Shown: positions 42,367-52,744 of the stretch, in pieces
Position numbering within the stretch: position 1 is the first letter of the stretch
Layout: the number at the start of each line of letters is the position of its first letter
NCBI GenBank assembly: GCA_020024595.1
Contig: JAHHTO010000001.1
Coordinates: forward strand, 1-64,000
Direction: 5' to 3'
DNA from: Schaedlerella sp.
GTDB lineage: Bacteria > Bacillota > Clostridia > Lachnospirales > Lachnospiraceae
Length of the DNA stretch: 64,000 bases
Notes under the pieces: model-generated
Told to the model about the DNA's origin: nothing
What the model saw: only the letters and a program-made list of their open reading frames with translations
Databases searched by the model: none
Translations under genes and position numbers: made by a program

Positions 42367-42882
42367 TTACTCCTCTGTTGGAGCCTCAGCTACAGTTTCG
42401 CCGTCTTTTTCAGCAATCTGCTTAATAACACGAGCGAAGTTTGTAATTGGTGACTGCATACTTCCAAGCAATCTGGAAAGCAATACTTCTCTTGCCGGAA
42501 TCTTAGCCAATTCATTCAGGCCATCCACATCATATACAGTTCCTTCAACTACACCGGCCTTCAATTCCAGTTTCTCTGCTGTCTTAGCAAACTCTGCAAG
42601 AATTCTTGCCGGAGCTGTCGCATCATCCTTGGACACACAAAGTGCGCTTGGTCCCTCTAAATACTCTTCCAGACCTGCGAACTCAGTTCCTTCGAATGCT
42701 CTTTTCATCATTGTGTTCTTACAAACTTTGTAAATAACCCCAGCTTCTCTGAGCTGTTTACGAAGTTCTGTATCCTGTGCTACTGTAAGTCCACGGTAAT
42801 CAACAAGAACAACAGACTGAGCGTCTTTGATGTCTTCTGCGATAGCTGCTACGATTGGTTGTTTTAATTCAACTTTTGCCAC
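42367..42882 (-). CDS. rplJ: 50S ribosomal protein L10
   Basis: 171 residues when started at the GTG at 42882 (AAGGAGGTG upstream), giving MAKVELKQPIVA. The frame upstream runs into the leader hairpin and is not coding. L10 anchors L7/L12 on the ribosome and, with L12, represses its own leader. Confidence 0.96.
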   Translation of the reverse strand: MAKVELKQPIVAAIAEDIKDAQSVVLVDYRGLTVAQDTELRKQLREAGVIYKVCKNTMMKRAFEGTEFAGLEEYLEGPSALCVSKDDATAPARILAEFAKTAEKLELKAGVVEGTVYDVDGLNELAKIPAREVLLSRLLGSMQSPITNFARVIKQIAEKDGETVAEAPTEE

Positions 42883-42933
42883 GTCCTGGTGCACCTCCTT
42901 ATAGATTTTAAATGACTGCGTCCAGAGACTATA

Positions 42934-43058
42934 TAAAAACCTCTGTGTCAAAGACACAGAGGTTTACAAATGCTCTTCACAAAAGAATTCGTATCTTCCT
43001 CGGCAGGCGTTTTGTCCTTATGCCTAACGGCACCTGCTGTCTTCGGCAGCCAATTTCT
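42934..43058 (-). ncRNA. Ribosomal protein L10 leader with attenuator
   Basis: The minus-strand leader has the L10-binding fold (GCAGGTGCCGTTAGGC and GCCTGCCGAGGAA segments), then a strong terminator CCTCTGTGTC / GACACAGAGG followed by TTTTTA, 50-60 bases before rplJ. Binding of L10-L12 would favour termination. The fold matches the Rfam L10 leader as I know it. Confidence 0.85.
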
Positions 43059-43063
43059 ATACT

Positions 43064-43092
43064 AGTTTAGCACTGCCATAGGAAAATGTCAA
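43064..43092 (-). promoter_or_regulatory. Promoter of rplJL
   Basis: Minus-strand TTGACA, 17 bases, TAAACT, just upstream of the L10 leader. Confidence 0.75.
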
Positions 43093-43179
43093 GCATTTTT
43101 TCTAAAATAGCTTTCATAAATAGCTTTCATAACTTAATGATGCACTTTTGAATTCATGGTAGATACTCTCCATGGATCC

Positions 43180-43224
43180 AAAAATCCCCGCTAAGCTCAA
43201 ACCGAGAGCTCCGCGGGGATTTTT
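43180..43224 (-). terminator. Terminator of the rplKA operon
   Basis: Stem AAAAATCCCCGC and GCGGGGATTTTT, with the final T-run on the minus strand, 20 bases after rplA. It separates rplKA from the L10 promoter. Confidence 0.85.
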
Positions 43225-43246
43225 AATAATTTATTTCCTTTGCGGA

Positions 43247-43939
43247 TTACTGAAGCTTCATCGGATTCAGTTTTACGCCAGGTCCCATTGTAGATGTAAG
43301 AACCACACTCTTGAGATACTGACCTTTTACTGCTGCCGGTCTAACTTTGATAATCGCATCGATAAGCGTCTGGAAGTTGTCCGCTAACTGCTCTTCGGTA
43401 AAGGAAGCCTTACCGATCGGCACATGGATAATGTTTGTTTTGTCCAATCTGTACTCAATCTTACCAGCCTTGATCTCATTGATTGCTTTTGTTACATCCA
43501 TTGTAACTGTTCCTGCCTTCGGGTTTGGCATAAGACCCTTTGGTCCAAGTACACGTCCAAGACGTCCAACAACACCCATCATATCCGGTGTAGCAACAAC
43601 CACATCAAAGTCAAGCCATCCCTCGTTCTGAATCTTCGGAATCAACTCATCTCCACCTACGAAATCTGCTCCTGCTGCTTTTGCTTCTTCAGCCTTTGCA
43701 TCCTTAGCAAATACAAGGATACGAACAGTCTTACCTGTTCCGTGCGGCAGTACTACTGCGCCACGGATCTGCTGATCAGCATGACGTCCATCACAACCTG
43801 TTCTGATGTGAGCTTCGATTGTTTCATCAAATTTTGCAACTGCTGCTTTTTTTACCAGAGCGATTGCTTCCTCTTTTTCGTAAAGATTCCCTCTTTCAAT
43901 CTGTTTTGCAGCTTCGATATATTTCTTTCCTCGTTTCAT
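43247..43939 (-). CDS. rplA: 50S ribosomal protein L1
   Basis: 230 residues with [35 protein letters not shown] and the C-terminal [10 protein letters not shown]. It forms the L1 stalk that guides deacylated tRNA out. It follows rplK in the usual order. Confidence 0.98.
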   Translation of the reverse strand: MKRGKKYIEAAKQIERGNLYEKEEAIALVKKAAVAKFDETIEAHIRTGCDGRHADQQIRGAVVLPHGTGKTVRILVFAKDAKAEEAKAAGADFVGGDELIPKIQNEGWLDFDVVVATPDMMGVVGRLGRVLGPKGLMPNPKAGTVTMDVTKAINEIKAGKIEYRLDKTNIIHVPIGKASFTEEQLADNFQTLIDAIIKVRPAAVKGQYLKSVVLTSTMGPGVKLNPMKLQ

Positions 43940-44065
43940 TCTAATAAACCTCCTTGTGGTATTTGCGGGAACGAACCCCTCCCACTCATTTCACTTTGTT
44001 ACATCTCTATATCGCTTTCTTTATTCTCAGGACACGAAAATAAAGTCCCCGATATATACGACACA

Positions 44066-44491
44066 CTACTCTACTACAGTTACTCCCATAGAGCGGCATG
44101 TTCCTTCGATCATGCTCATTGCTGATTCTACAGTTGCAGCATTTAAGTCAGGCATTTTTGTCTTAGCGATTTCTTCTACCTGAGCCTTTGTAATTGTTGC
44201 AACTTTGTTCTTGTTCGGAACACCTGAACCAGATTTGATATTGCAAGCTTTCTTAATCAGAACTGCTGCCGGTGGTGTCTTTGTAACGAAGCTGAAACTT
44301 CTGTCATTGTAAACAGTAATAACAACAGGAATGATCAAATCTCCCTGATCTGCTGTTCTGGCATTGAACTGCTTTGTGAACTCTACGATATTCACACCAT
44401 GCTGTCCAAGAGCAGGACCTACCGGTGGTGCCGGAGTTGCCTTACCTGCCGGAATCTGTAACTTAATATAACCTTCTACTTTTTTTGCCAT
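44066..44491 (-). CDS. rplK: 50S ribosomal protein L11
   Basis: 141 residues from [17 protein letters not shown] at 44491. The [14 protein letters not shown] loop (thiostrepton site) and the C-terminal GTCRSMGV are present. It binds 23S rRNA in the GTPase centre. The longer frame to 44536 lacks support. Confidence 0.98.
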   Translation of the reverse strand: MAKKVEGYIKLQIPAGKATPAPPVGPALGQHGVNIVEFTKQFNARTADQGDLIIPVVITVYNDRSFSFVTKTPPAAVLIKKACNIKSGSGVPNKNKVATITKAQVEEIAKTKMPDLNAATVESAMSMIEGTCRSMGVTVVE

Positions 44492-44540
44492 TTTCATTAC
44501 CTCCTTGTGGTATTGGCGGGATAAAATCCCTCCCACGGTT

Positions 44541-45059
44541 TTAATCCATCTTTTTTACTTCTGAAAAGCTAAGTTCAACCGGTGTTTCCCGGCCAAATAA
44601 TTCTACATTGATAGACAGGCTCTGCTTCTGCGGATTTATCGTCTGAACCGCACCGACAGTACCTTCCCATGCACCGCTTAATACAGTCACAACATCGCCG
44701 ATTTCAAAATCATACTGGATATCTGCCTGATGGATTCCGAAGCGGCTCATCTCTTCTTCCTCCAGCGGAACCGGTTTTGATCCAGGTCCTACAAACCCTG
44801 TCACACCTCGGGTATTACGAACTACATACCATGTATCATCATTCATAATCATGTGAATCATAACATATCCCGGAAACAACTTCTTCTGGCTCACCTTCTG
44901 GACACCATTTTTCAGTTCAACAACTTCTTCCATCGGTACTCTCACTTCCAGAATCTGTTCTTCCAGGTGACGGTTCTCAATTGTCTTATCAATGTTCGCT
45001 TTTACCTTGTTCTCATACCCGGAATAGGTATGAACTACATACCATCTTGCCTCTGACAT
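44541..45059 (-). CDS. nusG: Transcription termination/antitermination factor NusG
   Basis: 172 residues: an NGN domain starting [19 protein letters not shown] with [11 protein letters not shown], and a KOW domain ([19 protein letters not shown]). It binds RNA polymerase and couples it to translation or Rho. It lies between secE and rplK, as usual. Confidence 0.98.
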   Translation of the reverse strand: MSEARWYVVHTYSGYENKVKANIDKTIENRHLEEQILEVRVPMEEVVELKNGVQKVSQKKLFPGYVMIHMIMNDDTWYVVRNTRGVTGFVGPGSKPVPLEEEEMSRFGIHQADIQYDFEIGDVVTVLSGAWEGTVGAVQTINPQKQSLSINVELFGRETPVELSFSEVKKMD

Positions 45060-45084
45060 AAAATCACCTTTCTGCTCTGGTCAA

Positions 45085-45285
45085 TTACTTCACCAACAAG
45101 TCAATTCCATATTTCAGGACTGCATCGATTACTGCAATCAACGCTCCCAGTAATACAGAGACCGAAACAACTGCCGTTGTCTGTTTTGCAAGTGTGTTCT
45201 TGTCCGGCCAAACGACTTTATTAAATTCTGCCTTCAGTCCTTTGAACCAGCTTGGCTTCTGAGCTTTTTCTGAATTTCCACTCAT
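45085..45285 (-). CDS. secE: Preprotein translocase subunit SecE
   Basis: 66 residues from the ATG at 45285 with GGAAGG upstream. It has a basic N-terminus (WFKGLKAEFNKVVWPDK, the SecE motif) and one membrane segment. It stabilises SecY in the translocon. Confidence 0.96.
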   Translation of the reverse strand: MSGNSEKAQKPSWFKGLKAEFNKVVWPDKNTLAKQTTAVVSVSVLLGALIAVIDAVLKYGIDLLVK

Positions 45286-45306
45286 CTTTCCACTTCCTTC
45301 CAACGA

Positions 45307-45456
45307 CTATTTTGTCTCTTTGTGCAGTGTGTGTGATTTACAGAACTTGCAATACTTCTTGGTTTCCATGCGTTCCGGATGATTCTTCTTATCCTTGGTC
45401 ATGTTATAATTGCGGTTTTTGCATTCTGTACATTCCAATGTAATTCTTGTGCGCAC
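45307..45456 (-). CDS. rpmG: 50S ribosomal protein L33 (zinc-binding type)
   Basis: 49 residues starting at a GTG, with GAGGTGG upstream. The sequence begins [17 protein letters not shown] and has a second YCKFC pair, so all four zinc cysteines are kept. It heads the secE-nusG-rplKA operon. Confidence 0.95.
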   Translation of the reverse strand: MRTRITLECTECKNRNYNMTKDKKNHPERMETKKYCKFCKSHTLHKETK

Positions 45457-45558
45457 AACTTCCACCTCGCTTCTTATATGCTTTACTACGTGTTACTGAT
45501 GGTTGCGAGCCATCTGATTTTAGGCATAAAAAAAAGACCTACTTCCATTCGCCTGAAA

Positions 45559-45588
45559 ATTGTATCACAATCCCAGGATAAAAGTCAA
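45559..45588 (-). promoter_or_regulatory. Promoter of rpmG-secE-nusG-rplKA
   Basis: Minus-strand TTGACT, 18 bases, TACAAT. Confidence 0.7.
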
Positions 45589-45620
45589 GTCTTTTGCACT
45601 ATGATTGCCGGATTTTCTTC

Positions 45621-46781
45621 CTATTTCTTTGATTCCACCTCAATCCCTTTCTCTCCAAGTCTCCGGTACACATCCCCGCGAAAAATCGTATACAGCACGG
45701 ACACAAGTGGAATAAATATCAGCATGCCAACTACTCCCATCAGACTACCACCAACACTGACCGCCGCTAACACCCAGATCGATGGCAACCCCACAGAATT
45801 GCCTACCACTTTCGGATAAATCAAATTCCCTTCTATTTGCTGTAGCACTAAAAACATCACTACGAAACCAACTGCTTTCCACGGATCTACCATGAAAATC
45901 AAGAATGCTCCTACCGCACATCCGATAAAGGCTCCAAAAATCGGAATCAGCGCAGTAAACGCGATCAGCACACCGACTAGCAATGCATACGGCATGCGGA
46001 TCATTCCCATCACCACAAAAAACATTGTTCCAAGAATCATAGCCTCCACACACTGTCCAGTCAGGAAATTAGAAAACGTTCTATATGTCAAAGAACAGAT
46101 ATCTTGTATATTTTGCACCTGATTTTTCGGCAGATATGCATACAGAATCTTCTTCACCTGTACATGAAGTTTTTCTTTTTGCAGTAAAATATAACAAGCA
46201 AAAACAAAGGCAATAAAAAATGTAGTCACACTGCTCACAATACTGGTAGCAGCCGAAATCGTAGAATCAAATACATTACCCACACCATTTTTAAAAAAAC
46301 TAATCACACTGTTGAACATTTTATCCCAACTCATATCCATATCACCGATCAGTGCCAGAATCTCCTGATTATTTTCAAACAAATCTTCCAGCCACGTGAT
46401 CACCTGTGGCATAAATCCGCGGATATTTCTTCCCAGACTCACAAAAGTCTGCCCCAACTGTGGAATGACAACAAACATTACAACCACAACAATTCCCATC
46501 ACACACACAAGTGTCATCACCAGACTCAATGGTCTGGACATTTTCTGCAATCGTTTCTGAGATAATACTTTTCCATGTCGAAAAATATTCCGTTCCAGAA
46601 AACTCATTGGAACATTTAATACAAATGCAATCGCACCGCCCACCAAAAATGGAAATATGATGTCTACCAGAAAACCAAGCATATCAAGTACGAGTGTATA
46701 TTTCCAGAGTGCAATTAAAAGCACCAATGTAAATACGATCAACTCTTTTATATGACGCATATTTTCTTTATTAAAATTCAT
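45621..46781 (-). CDS. AI-2E family (YhhQ/PerM-like) membrane protein
   Basis: About 387 residues from the ATG at 46781 (GAGGAG upstream). It has the eight-segment layout of the family, with a large soluble loop around 130-200 and the C-terminal LVGVLIAFTALIPIFGAFIG and IEGNLIYPKVVG signatures. Relatives export autoinducer-2 or act as Na+/H+ antiporters; the substrate here is unknown. Confidence 0.9.
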   Translation of the reverse strand: MNFNKENMRHIKELIVFTLVLLIALWKYTLVLDMLGFLVDIIFPFLVGGAIAFVLNVPMSFLERNIFRHGKVLSQKRLQKMSRPLSLVMTLVCVMGIVVVVMFVVIPQLGQTFVSLGRNIRGFMPQVITWLEDLFENNQEILALIGDMDMSWDKMFNSVISFFKNGVGNVFDSTISAATSIVSSVTTFFIAFVFACYILLQKEKLHVQVKKILYAYLPKNQVQNIQDICSLTYRTFSNFLTGQCVEAMILGTMFFVVMGMIRMPYALLVGVLIAFTALIPIFGAFIGCAVGAFLIFMVDPWKAVGFVVMFLVLQQIEGNLIYPKVVGNSVGLPSIWVLAAVSVGGSLMGVVGMLIFIPLVSVLYTIFRGDVYRRLGEKGIEVESKK

Positions 46782-47079
46782 ACAAACTCCTCTCCAATTC
46801 TCCATTACTGTTTACTCACATCCGAATCATCCGACACAATGCTCTATTTCCCGGATAATGAATTTCTTATAGTCTATCACACCTATTCCCAATACGCCAT
46901 AATTTTCTATTGAAAGCTGCTCTTAAAACATGTATATGTTACCTTCAAACATGAAAAATCTGGAGAAAAAATGCACCCTAAAAATTTATTATATTTTTTT
47001 GACAAAAATATGGAGAAAATCGCAAAAAAATGTATAATAAATAATATAGAATATCAAGAATGAAAGAGAGGGTTCACTG

Positions 47080-48219
47080 ATGAAACATAAGAATGTTTTA
47101 GCTATGATTTTGGCCGGCGGCCGTGGTTCCAGACTGCACGATCTGACTAATAAAGTTGCAAAACCAGCAGTTTCATACGGCGGAAAGTACCGTATTGTCG
47201 ATTTTCCACTAAGTAATTGTGCCAATAGTGGTATTGATGTTGTCGGAGTACTGACTCAATATGAATCTGTATTGCTCAACAGCTATGTTGCTGCCGGACA
47301 TCGATGGGGGCTCGATGCAAAAGACAGCGGCGTATTCGTTTTACCACCACGAGAGAAAGCTGACAGTGATTTGGACGTTTACCGCGGAACCGCAGACGCA
47401 ATTTCTCAAAATATTGACTTCATCGATGCGTATGAACCGGAATATCTGCTCATACTTTCCGGAGACCATATCTATAAAATGAATTACAAAAAAATGCTTG
47501 AACATCACAAAGAGAATAATGCAGATGCCACCATCGCAGTAATCGAGGTTCCTATGAAGGAGGCAAGTCGTTTCGGTATCATGAACACTGATAAGAACGG
47601 AATGATTGTTGAATTCGAAGAAAAACCTGAAAATCCCAAAAGCAATCTGGCGTCAATGGGGATCTACATTTTTAATTGGAAGATTCTCCGCAAAATGCTT
47701 CTTGCCGATATGAAAAATGCAGACTCCAGTCATGACTTTGGAAAGGATATCATTCCAGCGCTTCTGGCAGATAACAGACGCCTTTGCGCATTTCAGTTTA
47801 AAGGCTACTGGAAGGATGTCGGCACTATCGATTCACTCTGGGAAGCCAACATGGATCTGCTAAATAAAAATAATGCTCTTGATCTAAATGATCCATCGTG
47901 GAAAATTTACACAGAAGATGTCACCTCTTTGCCTCATTATATCGGCGCAAATGCAGATATTAAAAATGCATTTATTACACAGGGATGTACTATCAACGGT
48001 GAAGTTAAGAACTCTGTTCTTTTTACAAACGCAAAAGTTGCAGAAGGTGCTAAAGTCATCGACAGTGTACTGATGCCGGGAGCAGAAGTTGCAGAAGGTG
48101 CCATTGTCACCCGCGCACTGGTTGCCAATGATATAAAAATTGGCAAAGATGCTGTTGTCGGAAGCGCAGGCAGTCCACACATTGAACTTGTTGCAAAACG
48201 TGTAAAGGGGGAAGAATAA
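47080..48219 (+). CDS. glgC: Glucose-1-phosphate adenylyltransferase (second GlgC)
   Basis: 379 residues, about 45 shorter at the C-terminus than the GlgC at 25127. [24 protein letters not shown] and [17 protein letters not shown] are intact, so it should be catalytic. GAGAGGG stands before the ATG. It lies one base before the second glgD, so the pair is co-translated. Two complete GlgC genes in one chromosome region is notable. Confidence 0.95.
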   Translation: MKHKNVLAMILAGGRGSRLHDLTNKVAKPAVSYGGKYRIVDFPLSNCANSGIDVVGVLTQYESVLLNSYVAAGHRWGLDAKDSGVFVLPPREKADSDLDVYRGTADAISQNIDFIDAYEPEYLLILSGDHIYKMNYKKMLEHHKENNADATIAVIEVPMKEASRFGIMNTDKNGMIVEFEEKPENPKSNLASMGIYIFNWKILRKMLLADMKNADSSHDFGKDIIPALLADNRRLCAFQFKGYWKDVGTIDSLWEANMDLLNKNNALDLNDPSWKIYTEDVTSLPHYIGANADIKNAFITQGCTINGEVKNSVLFTNAKVAEGAKVIDSVLMPGAEVAEGAIVTRALVANDIKIGKDAVVGSAGSPHIELVAKRVKGEE

Positions 48220-48220
48220 G

Positions 48221-49333
48221 ATGAAAGCATTAGGAATTATTAACTTTTCCGGAAATCATATTCACGTAGAAGGAATGCAGGATTATCGTCCAATTGGTGC
48301 ATTTTCTTTCCTTGGAAGATACCGCACAATTGATTTTCCAATCTCAAACATGAGCAACAGTGGCATTGAAAAGATTCAAGTATATGTCAATAGAGCCCCT
48401 CGTTCTCTCACTGAGCATCTCGGAACCGGACGACACTATAATATCAATTCCAAACGTGGCAAACTACAGCTTCTATTCTCTGAAAACGGAATCGAAAACA
48501 CTCTTTATGACACAGACATTGCCGCATACATAGAAAATATGGAATGTATCGAAGATTCCACTTCACCTTATGTTGTGATTGCACCGAGCTATATGATTTA
48601 CACAGAAAATTTTTGTGAATTATTAAATTCACACATCGACTCTGATGCTGATATCTCGTTATTATATCACACTGTTGACAATGCAAAAGATGCATTTCTC
48701 AACTGCGATATTCTGAACTTAAATAAACAAAAGGGAGTTCTTTCCATTGAGAAAAACCGTGGAACTGCCAAAACCAGAAATATTTTCATGGACACTTATG
48801 TTATGAGAAGAGAACTATTCATCAACCTCGTGAAAAAAGCAAAAAAAATTTCTTCCATGTACACATTCCCTCAAATTGTCGACGCACACTGCGAAGACCT
48901 GGATATTCGCGGGATTTCGCACCGCGGCTATTTTGCGACGATCACAGATCTTAAGAGCTACTATAATGCCAATCTATCTTTGATTGACTACAAAGATGCA
49001 CAGGCACTTTTTAGAGAGGACTGGCCAATTTATACACGAACCAACGACTCCTGTCCTACGCAGTACTTCCATAATTCCGATATAAAGAAATCTGTTGTTT
49101 CCAACGGTTGTCTCATTGACGGTACGGTATATAATTCCATAATCGGACGTGGCTGCACGATCAAAAGCGGAGCTGTGGTCAAAAACTGTATTGTACTGCC
49201 GCACGTCGTTATCGGTGAAAACGTGCATATCGAAAATTATGTAATTGATAAGCACGCCTCTGTCCTTCACACCAAAGAACTCATCGGTGATGCCGATCGT
49301 CCCGGATATATCAAAAGAAATGATATTGTTTAG
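48221..49333 (+). CDS. glgD: ADP-glucose pyrophosphorylase, GlgD-type subunit (second pair)
   Basis: 370 residues. The nucleotide-binding loop of the family is lost: the N-terminus reads MKALGIINFSGNHIHVEG where catalytic paralogues have LAGGxGxR, so it cannot work as a pyrophosphorylase by itself. The beta-helix tail is kept (N-S-I-I-G, K-N-C-I-V-L). It is presumably the regulatory partner of the GlgC just upstream. Confidence 0.92.
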   Translation: MKALGIINFSGNHIHVEGMQDYRPIGAFSFLGRYRTIDFPISNMSNSGIEKIQVYVNRAPRSLTEHLGTGRHYNINSKRGKLQLLFSENGIENTLYDTDIAAYIENMECIEDSTSPYVVIAPSYMIYTENFCELLNSHIDSDADISLLYHTVDNAKDAFLNCDILNLNKQKGVLSIEKNRGTAKTRNIFMDTYVMRRELFINLVKKAKKISSMYTFPQIVDAHCEDLDIRGISHRGYFATITDLKSYYNANLSLIDYKDAQALFREDWPIYTRTNDSCPTQYFHNSDIKKSVVSNGCLIDGTVYNSIIGRGCTIKSGAVVKNCIVLPHVVIGENVHIENYVIDKHASVLHTKELIGDADRPGYIKRNDIV

Positions 49334-49400
49334 CAAAGGACACAGCCGACCTGCAATAATTTGCAAAACTTACACGATAAAAATATTTTTATTTCATAAG

Positions 49401-49442
49401 AATCAAAAATCAGGCGAGAAACTTCTCGCCTGATTTTTGATT
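49401..49442. terminator. Bidirectional terminator between glgD and uraA
   Basis: Perfect 18-base-pair palindrome with core AATCAGGCGAGAA / TTCTCGCCTGATT and A/T tracts on both sides; it serves both convergent genes. Confidence 0.9.
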
Positions 49443-50705
49443 CTACTCTGCTACTCTGTCATTTGTCAGTTCTGCCTTATCCAACAGATAAAAGCTAAAA
49501 CTTAATATCATAGCAACTACGCTTGCAAGCACCATTCCTGTCAACCGAATATCTCCAAATTTCACAGAAATTCCGGACAGACCAGTTACAAAAACAACAG
49601 AAGTCAATGTCAAATTTCTGGAACGTCCATAATCAACTCTAGCATCTACCAAAATACGAATTCCGGATGCCCCGATCATACCATACAACAAAAAGGATAT
49701 CCCACCAATCACCGGCCCCGGGATCGTCTGAATCAACATAGACAGTTTTCCTACAAAAGAACAGATAATCGAGAGAATCGCTGCCCCTGCGATCACCTGA
49801 ACGCTATAGACTTTTGTCATTGCCATTACCCCAATATTTTCACCGTATGTTGTTGTTGGCACAGAACCAATCAGACCAGACAACATCGTCGAAAAGTTAT
49901 CTCCGAACAAAGACCGATGCAGTCCTGGATCTTCAATCAAATCTCGTCCTATAATTTTACTTGTCACAACCTGATGTCCAATATGCTCAGATGCAATCAC
50001 AAGCAGTACCGGAAGAATCATCAAAATTGCACTCATATCGAACTTTGCCACCTGGAAATCCGGCATTGAAAACCATGCCGCAGACGCCACTTTTGAAAAA
50101 TCCAGAATTCCGCAAAAAAATGCTGCCACATATCCCGCGATTACGGCGACCAAAATAGAAACAACAGATAAAAATCCACGAAAAAGAATATTGCCGAATA
50201 TCGCAACTCCTAACGTCACTCCAAATACGATTACATTTTTCATATCTATCTGCTCATCCAGAAGCCCTGCATTGCTTGCTGCGGATCCAGACAATTCGAG
50301 ACCGATCAACGCTACCACCGGGCCCATTGCCGCTGCTGGCAACACAATATCAATCCATTTTGTACCACATTTATAGATAATAAAGGATAGGATGCATCCG
50401 CAAAAACCAACAGCAACAAATCCTCCCAGCGCATATTCATATCCCATCTCACTGATCACAATCCCAGCCGGCGCCAGAAACGCAAAACTCGATCCCAGAT
50501 ATGCCGGTGCTTTTCCCTTTGTAACAAAAATAAAGATAAGAGTACCGACTCCATTCATAAACAACACGATCGCCGGATTAATTCCAAAAAGGAATGGCAC
50601 CAATACTGATGCGCCAAACATAGCAAACATATGCTGAATACTGAGCGGCAACAACAGTTGAAAAGGAACCTTGTCCTCTACCTGAATGATTTTTTTACTT
50701 TCCAT
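49443..50705 (-). CDS. uraA: Uracil permease (NCS2 family)
   Basis: 420 residues from the ATG at 50705 (AAAGGAG upstream). About 14 membrane segments, with the family motifs LGSSFAFLAP, SEHIGHQVV (catalytic glutamate region) and GSVPTTTYGENIG, fit UraA. It imports uracil with protons. No PyrR-type attenuator is seen; the leader is short and a TATAAT lies about 35 bases upstream of the start. Confidence 0.94.
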   Translation of the reverse strand: MESKKIIQVEDKVPFQLLLPLSIQHMFAMFGASVLVPFLFGINPAIVLFMNGVGTLIFIFVTKGKAPAYLGSSFAFLAPAGIVISEMGYEYALGGFVAVGFCGCILSFIIYKCGTKWIDIVLPAAAMGPVVALIGLELSGSAASNAGLLDEQIDMKNVIVFGVTLGVAIFGNILFRGFLSVVSILVAVIAGYVAAFFCGILDFSKVASAAWFSMPDFQVAKFDMSAILMILPVLLVIASEHIGHQVVTSKIIGRDLIEDPGLHRSLFGDNFSTMLSGLIGSVPTTTYGENIGVMAMTKVYSVQVIAGAAILSIICSFVGKLSMLIQTIPGPVIGGISFLLYGMIGASGIRILVDARVDYGRSRNLTLTSVVFVTGLSGISVKFGDIRLTGMVLASVVAMILSFSFYLLDKAELTNDRVAE

Positions 50706-50810
50706 GATTTTCTCCTTTAGATAAAATGTAAATTTTGACCGCAACCATTATACCATCCATAAAAACTTTTTTCTACAGAAATTCACATAGATATAAAGAG
50801 GAATTTTTCC

Positions 50811-50838
50811 TTGCATTTCTACAAATATCAAGTATAAT
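50811..50838 (+). promoter_or_regulatory. Promoter of the FNT channel gene
   Basis: TTGCAT, 16 bases, TATAAT, divergent from uraA. Confidence 0.65.
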
Positions 50839-50892
50839 ATAGATTGTTTTGTACTGTGATTATTTTAACAAAAAAGAAATGAGGATATAGAA

Positions 50893-51732
50893 ATGGAGAA
50901 TCATTTTAATACACCATCAGAAATCATTGAATTAAATATGAAAGCCTGCGAAGGAAAAACATCTCTTCCACTAGGGAAAATGATCCTACTAGGAATCATG
51001 GCTGGCGCCTTTATTGCACTTGGAGGTGCTACAAGCAATACCGCCGCACATGCTATTGAAAATGTCGGTATAGCCAGAGCCTTGGCAGGTGTCATTTTCC
51101 CGGTAGGACTGATGTTGATCGTATTTTTAGGCGGAGAATTATTTACCGGTAACTGCCTCATCATTATGAATGTATTTGCAGAAAGAGCCACCTGTAGAGG
51201 ACTAATCCGCAATCTTTTCATTGTATATTTCAGCAATTTCATCGGTGCATTCCTTGTTGATCTTCTCATAATTTTCAGTGGAAATCTAAATTACTCCGAT
51301 GGGCTGCTAGGTGCATATAGTATCAAAATCGCTGTTGGAAAACTTGCAATCACTCCACTCCAAGGAATTTCATCCGGCATCTTATGTAACATCCTTGTTT
51401 GCCTCGCAGTCTTAATGGCCACATCCGCAAAAGATATCATTGGAAAAGTCTGGGCTATCTTTTTTCCAATCTGTGCCTTTGTAGTCGGAGGATTTGAGCA
51501 CTGTGTAGCCAACATGTTCTACATTCCCATCGGAATCATGGCTGCTGCCAACCCTGTCTATGTTACCAAAGCGCAAGAAATCTACCATATCTCTTCCGAA
51601 CAGCTGAACGGCTTAAATGCACTTAACAGCCTGCAGAACTTTCTTCCTGTTACAATCGGAAATATCATTGGTGGGATGTTCTTTGTCAGTCTGCCACTGT
51701 ATCTGATTCATAAGAAAAAATGGCAATCCTGA
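50893..51732 (+). CDS. Formate/nitrite transporter (FNT) family channel
   Basis: 279 residues with six membrane segments, LGGELFTGNC and GFEHCVANMFYIP, the hallmark FNT signatures. Relatives move formate, nitrite or hydrosulphide; the choice cannot be read from sequence. In a fermenting Clostridia, formate is the likely substrate (inference). Confidence 0.92.
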   Translation: MENHFNTPSEIIELNMKACEGKTSLPLGKMILLGIMAGAFIALGGATSNTAAHAIENVGIARALAGVIFPVGLMLIVFLGGELFTGNCLIIMNVFAERATCRGLIRNLFIVYFSNFIGAFLVDLLIIFSGNLNYSDGLLGAYSIKIAVGKLAITPLQGISSGILCNILVCLAVLMATSAKDIIGKVWAIFFPICAFVVGGFEHCVANMFYIPIGIMAAANPVYVTKAQEIYHISSEQLNGLNALNSLQNFLPVTIGNIIGGMFFVSLPLYLIHKKKWQS

Positions 51733-51810
51733 GATTTGAGACCACATCCAGAAAGATCTGTCGCAGAATCTTCTTTTGCTGCTTTCTGTGGAGGGATAAA
51801 AGAAATCTTT

Positions 51811-52554
51811 CTAAGAAAATTTCACAAATATATACTCTCGATCATCAGATCTTTCTGAATCAAAATGATATCCCAATCGGTCAAATTGCTTTATTTCCTC
51901 TGGATCCTGTATCCGATGTTCTGCCATAAAACGTACCATCTCGCCTCTTGCCATCTTGGCATAGACCCCTTTCTGCACCACCTTTTCTCCAGATAATTCT
52001 CCAAACACACAAGTAATATATATATCTTCCGGCTGCAGATATTTTTCGATACTTTTTGAATACTCTTTGGATGCAAGATTCAAAATCGTGCGACTGTCAT
52101 CTAATATCTCTTGATAAATTTGATTTCCCCAATATTCATATAAATTGGAGGTACCCTCGATTTTCGCTTTTGCCTGCATCTCCAGGCGATAGGGTGTTAC
52201 ACCGTCCATCGGTTTCAATACACCATAAAAAGCGGATAAAATCCGAAGATTCTTCTGTACATAATCAAACTCTCCCTCTTCAAAAACAGACGGTGCCATA
52301 TACTGATAGGCAATTCCTTCATAAGACAGAATCGCCGGAGTCAGCCTGTGATACAAGTCCATTTGCGCAAAGCGCTCATAATTCTGTTTTGCAATTCCAT
52401 CGTTACACCCCCACAGTTCCTTCACCTCTTCATAAGATAGTTTCTGTATTTCCTTCATGATCTGCTCTGTATTCCTCATAAAAACAGGCATTCCCAGACA
52501 AGCCTCTTCTGTATTGATCTTCATTTTCTTTGCCGGTGACAAAATAATTTTCAT
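51811..52554 (-). CDS. yaaA: YaaA/DUF328 family peroxide-stress protein
   Basis: 247 residues from the ATG at 52554 (AAGGTG upstream). MKIILSPAKKM, ILSAFYGVLKPMDGVTPYRLEM and N-L-A-S-K-E-Y are present. In E. coli the protein limits iron-driven oxidative damage. It follows a palindromic site and an HxlR regulator gene. Confidence 0.92.
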   Translation of the reverse strand: MKIILSPAKKMKINTEEACLGMPVFMRNTEQIMKEIQKLSYEEVKELWGCNDGIAKQNYERFAQMDLYHRLTPAILSYEGIAYQYMAPSVFEEGEFDYVQKNLRILSAFYGVLKPMDGVTPYRLEMQAKAKIEGTSNLYEYWGNQIYQEILDDSRTILNLASKEYSKSIEKYLQPEDIYITCVFGELSGEKVVQKGVYAKMARGEMVRFMAEHRIQDPEEIKQFDRLGYHFDSERSDDREYIFVKFS

Positions 52555-52661
52555 AATAAACACCTTTTTCGCATTTTCTCTTCGCTAAAACAATTTTCTA
52601 AACATTCTGAATATCACTTTCCACTTGAGTTACACAAAATCAATTTTCTTACTCACCTCAA

Positions 52662-52675
52662 GGTAAGCACTTACC
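52662..52675. promoter_or_regulatory. Palindromic operator candidate upstream of yaaA
   Basis: GGTAAG-CA-CTTACC, a perfect 14-base inverted repeat in a stretch with further CTTAC and GTAAG copies (52649-52675). It lies between the HxlR gene and yaaA and could be bound by the HxlR protein or another dimer. Confidence 0.5.
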
Positions 52676-52744
52676 TGCAAGTGCGTACTGGTATCCCCCA
52701 CTATAGCCTGATATAATAGTGAAACTGGCGCAGAAATTATAACA

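Noticed and set aside
46782..47079. TTGACA and TATAAT elements before the second glgC
   Set aside because: The boxes are 28 bases apart, too far for one promoter; no better pair was found, so no promoter is called.
51753..51857. Perfect 12-base inverted repeat (CAGAAAGATCTG) about 90 bases apart
   Set aside because: One arm lies in the yaaA coding region and no T-run follows; it could be chance in a short spacer, so it was not called a terminator.
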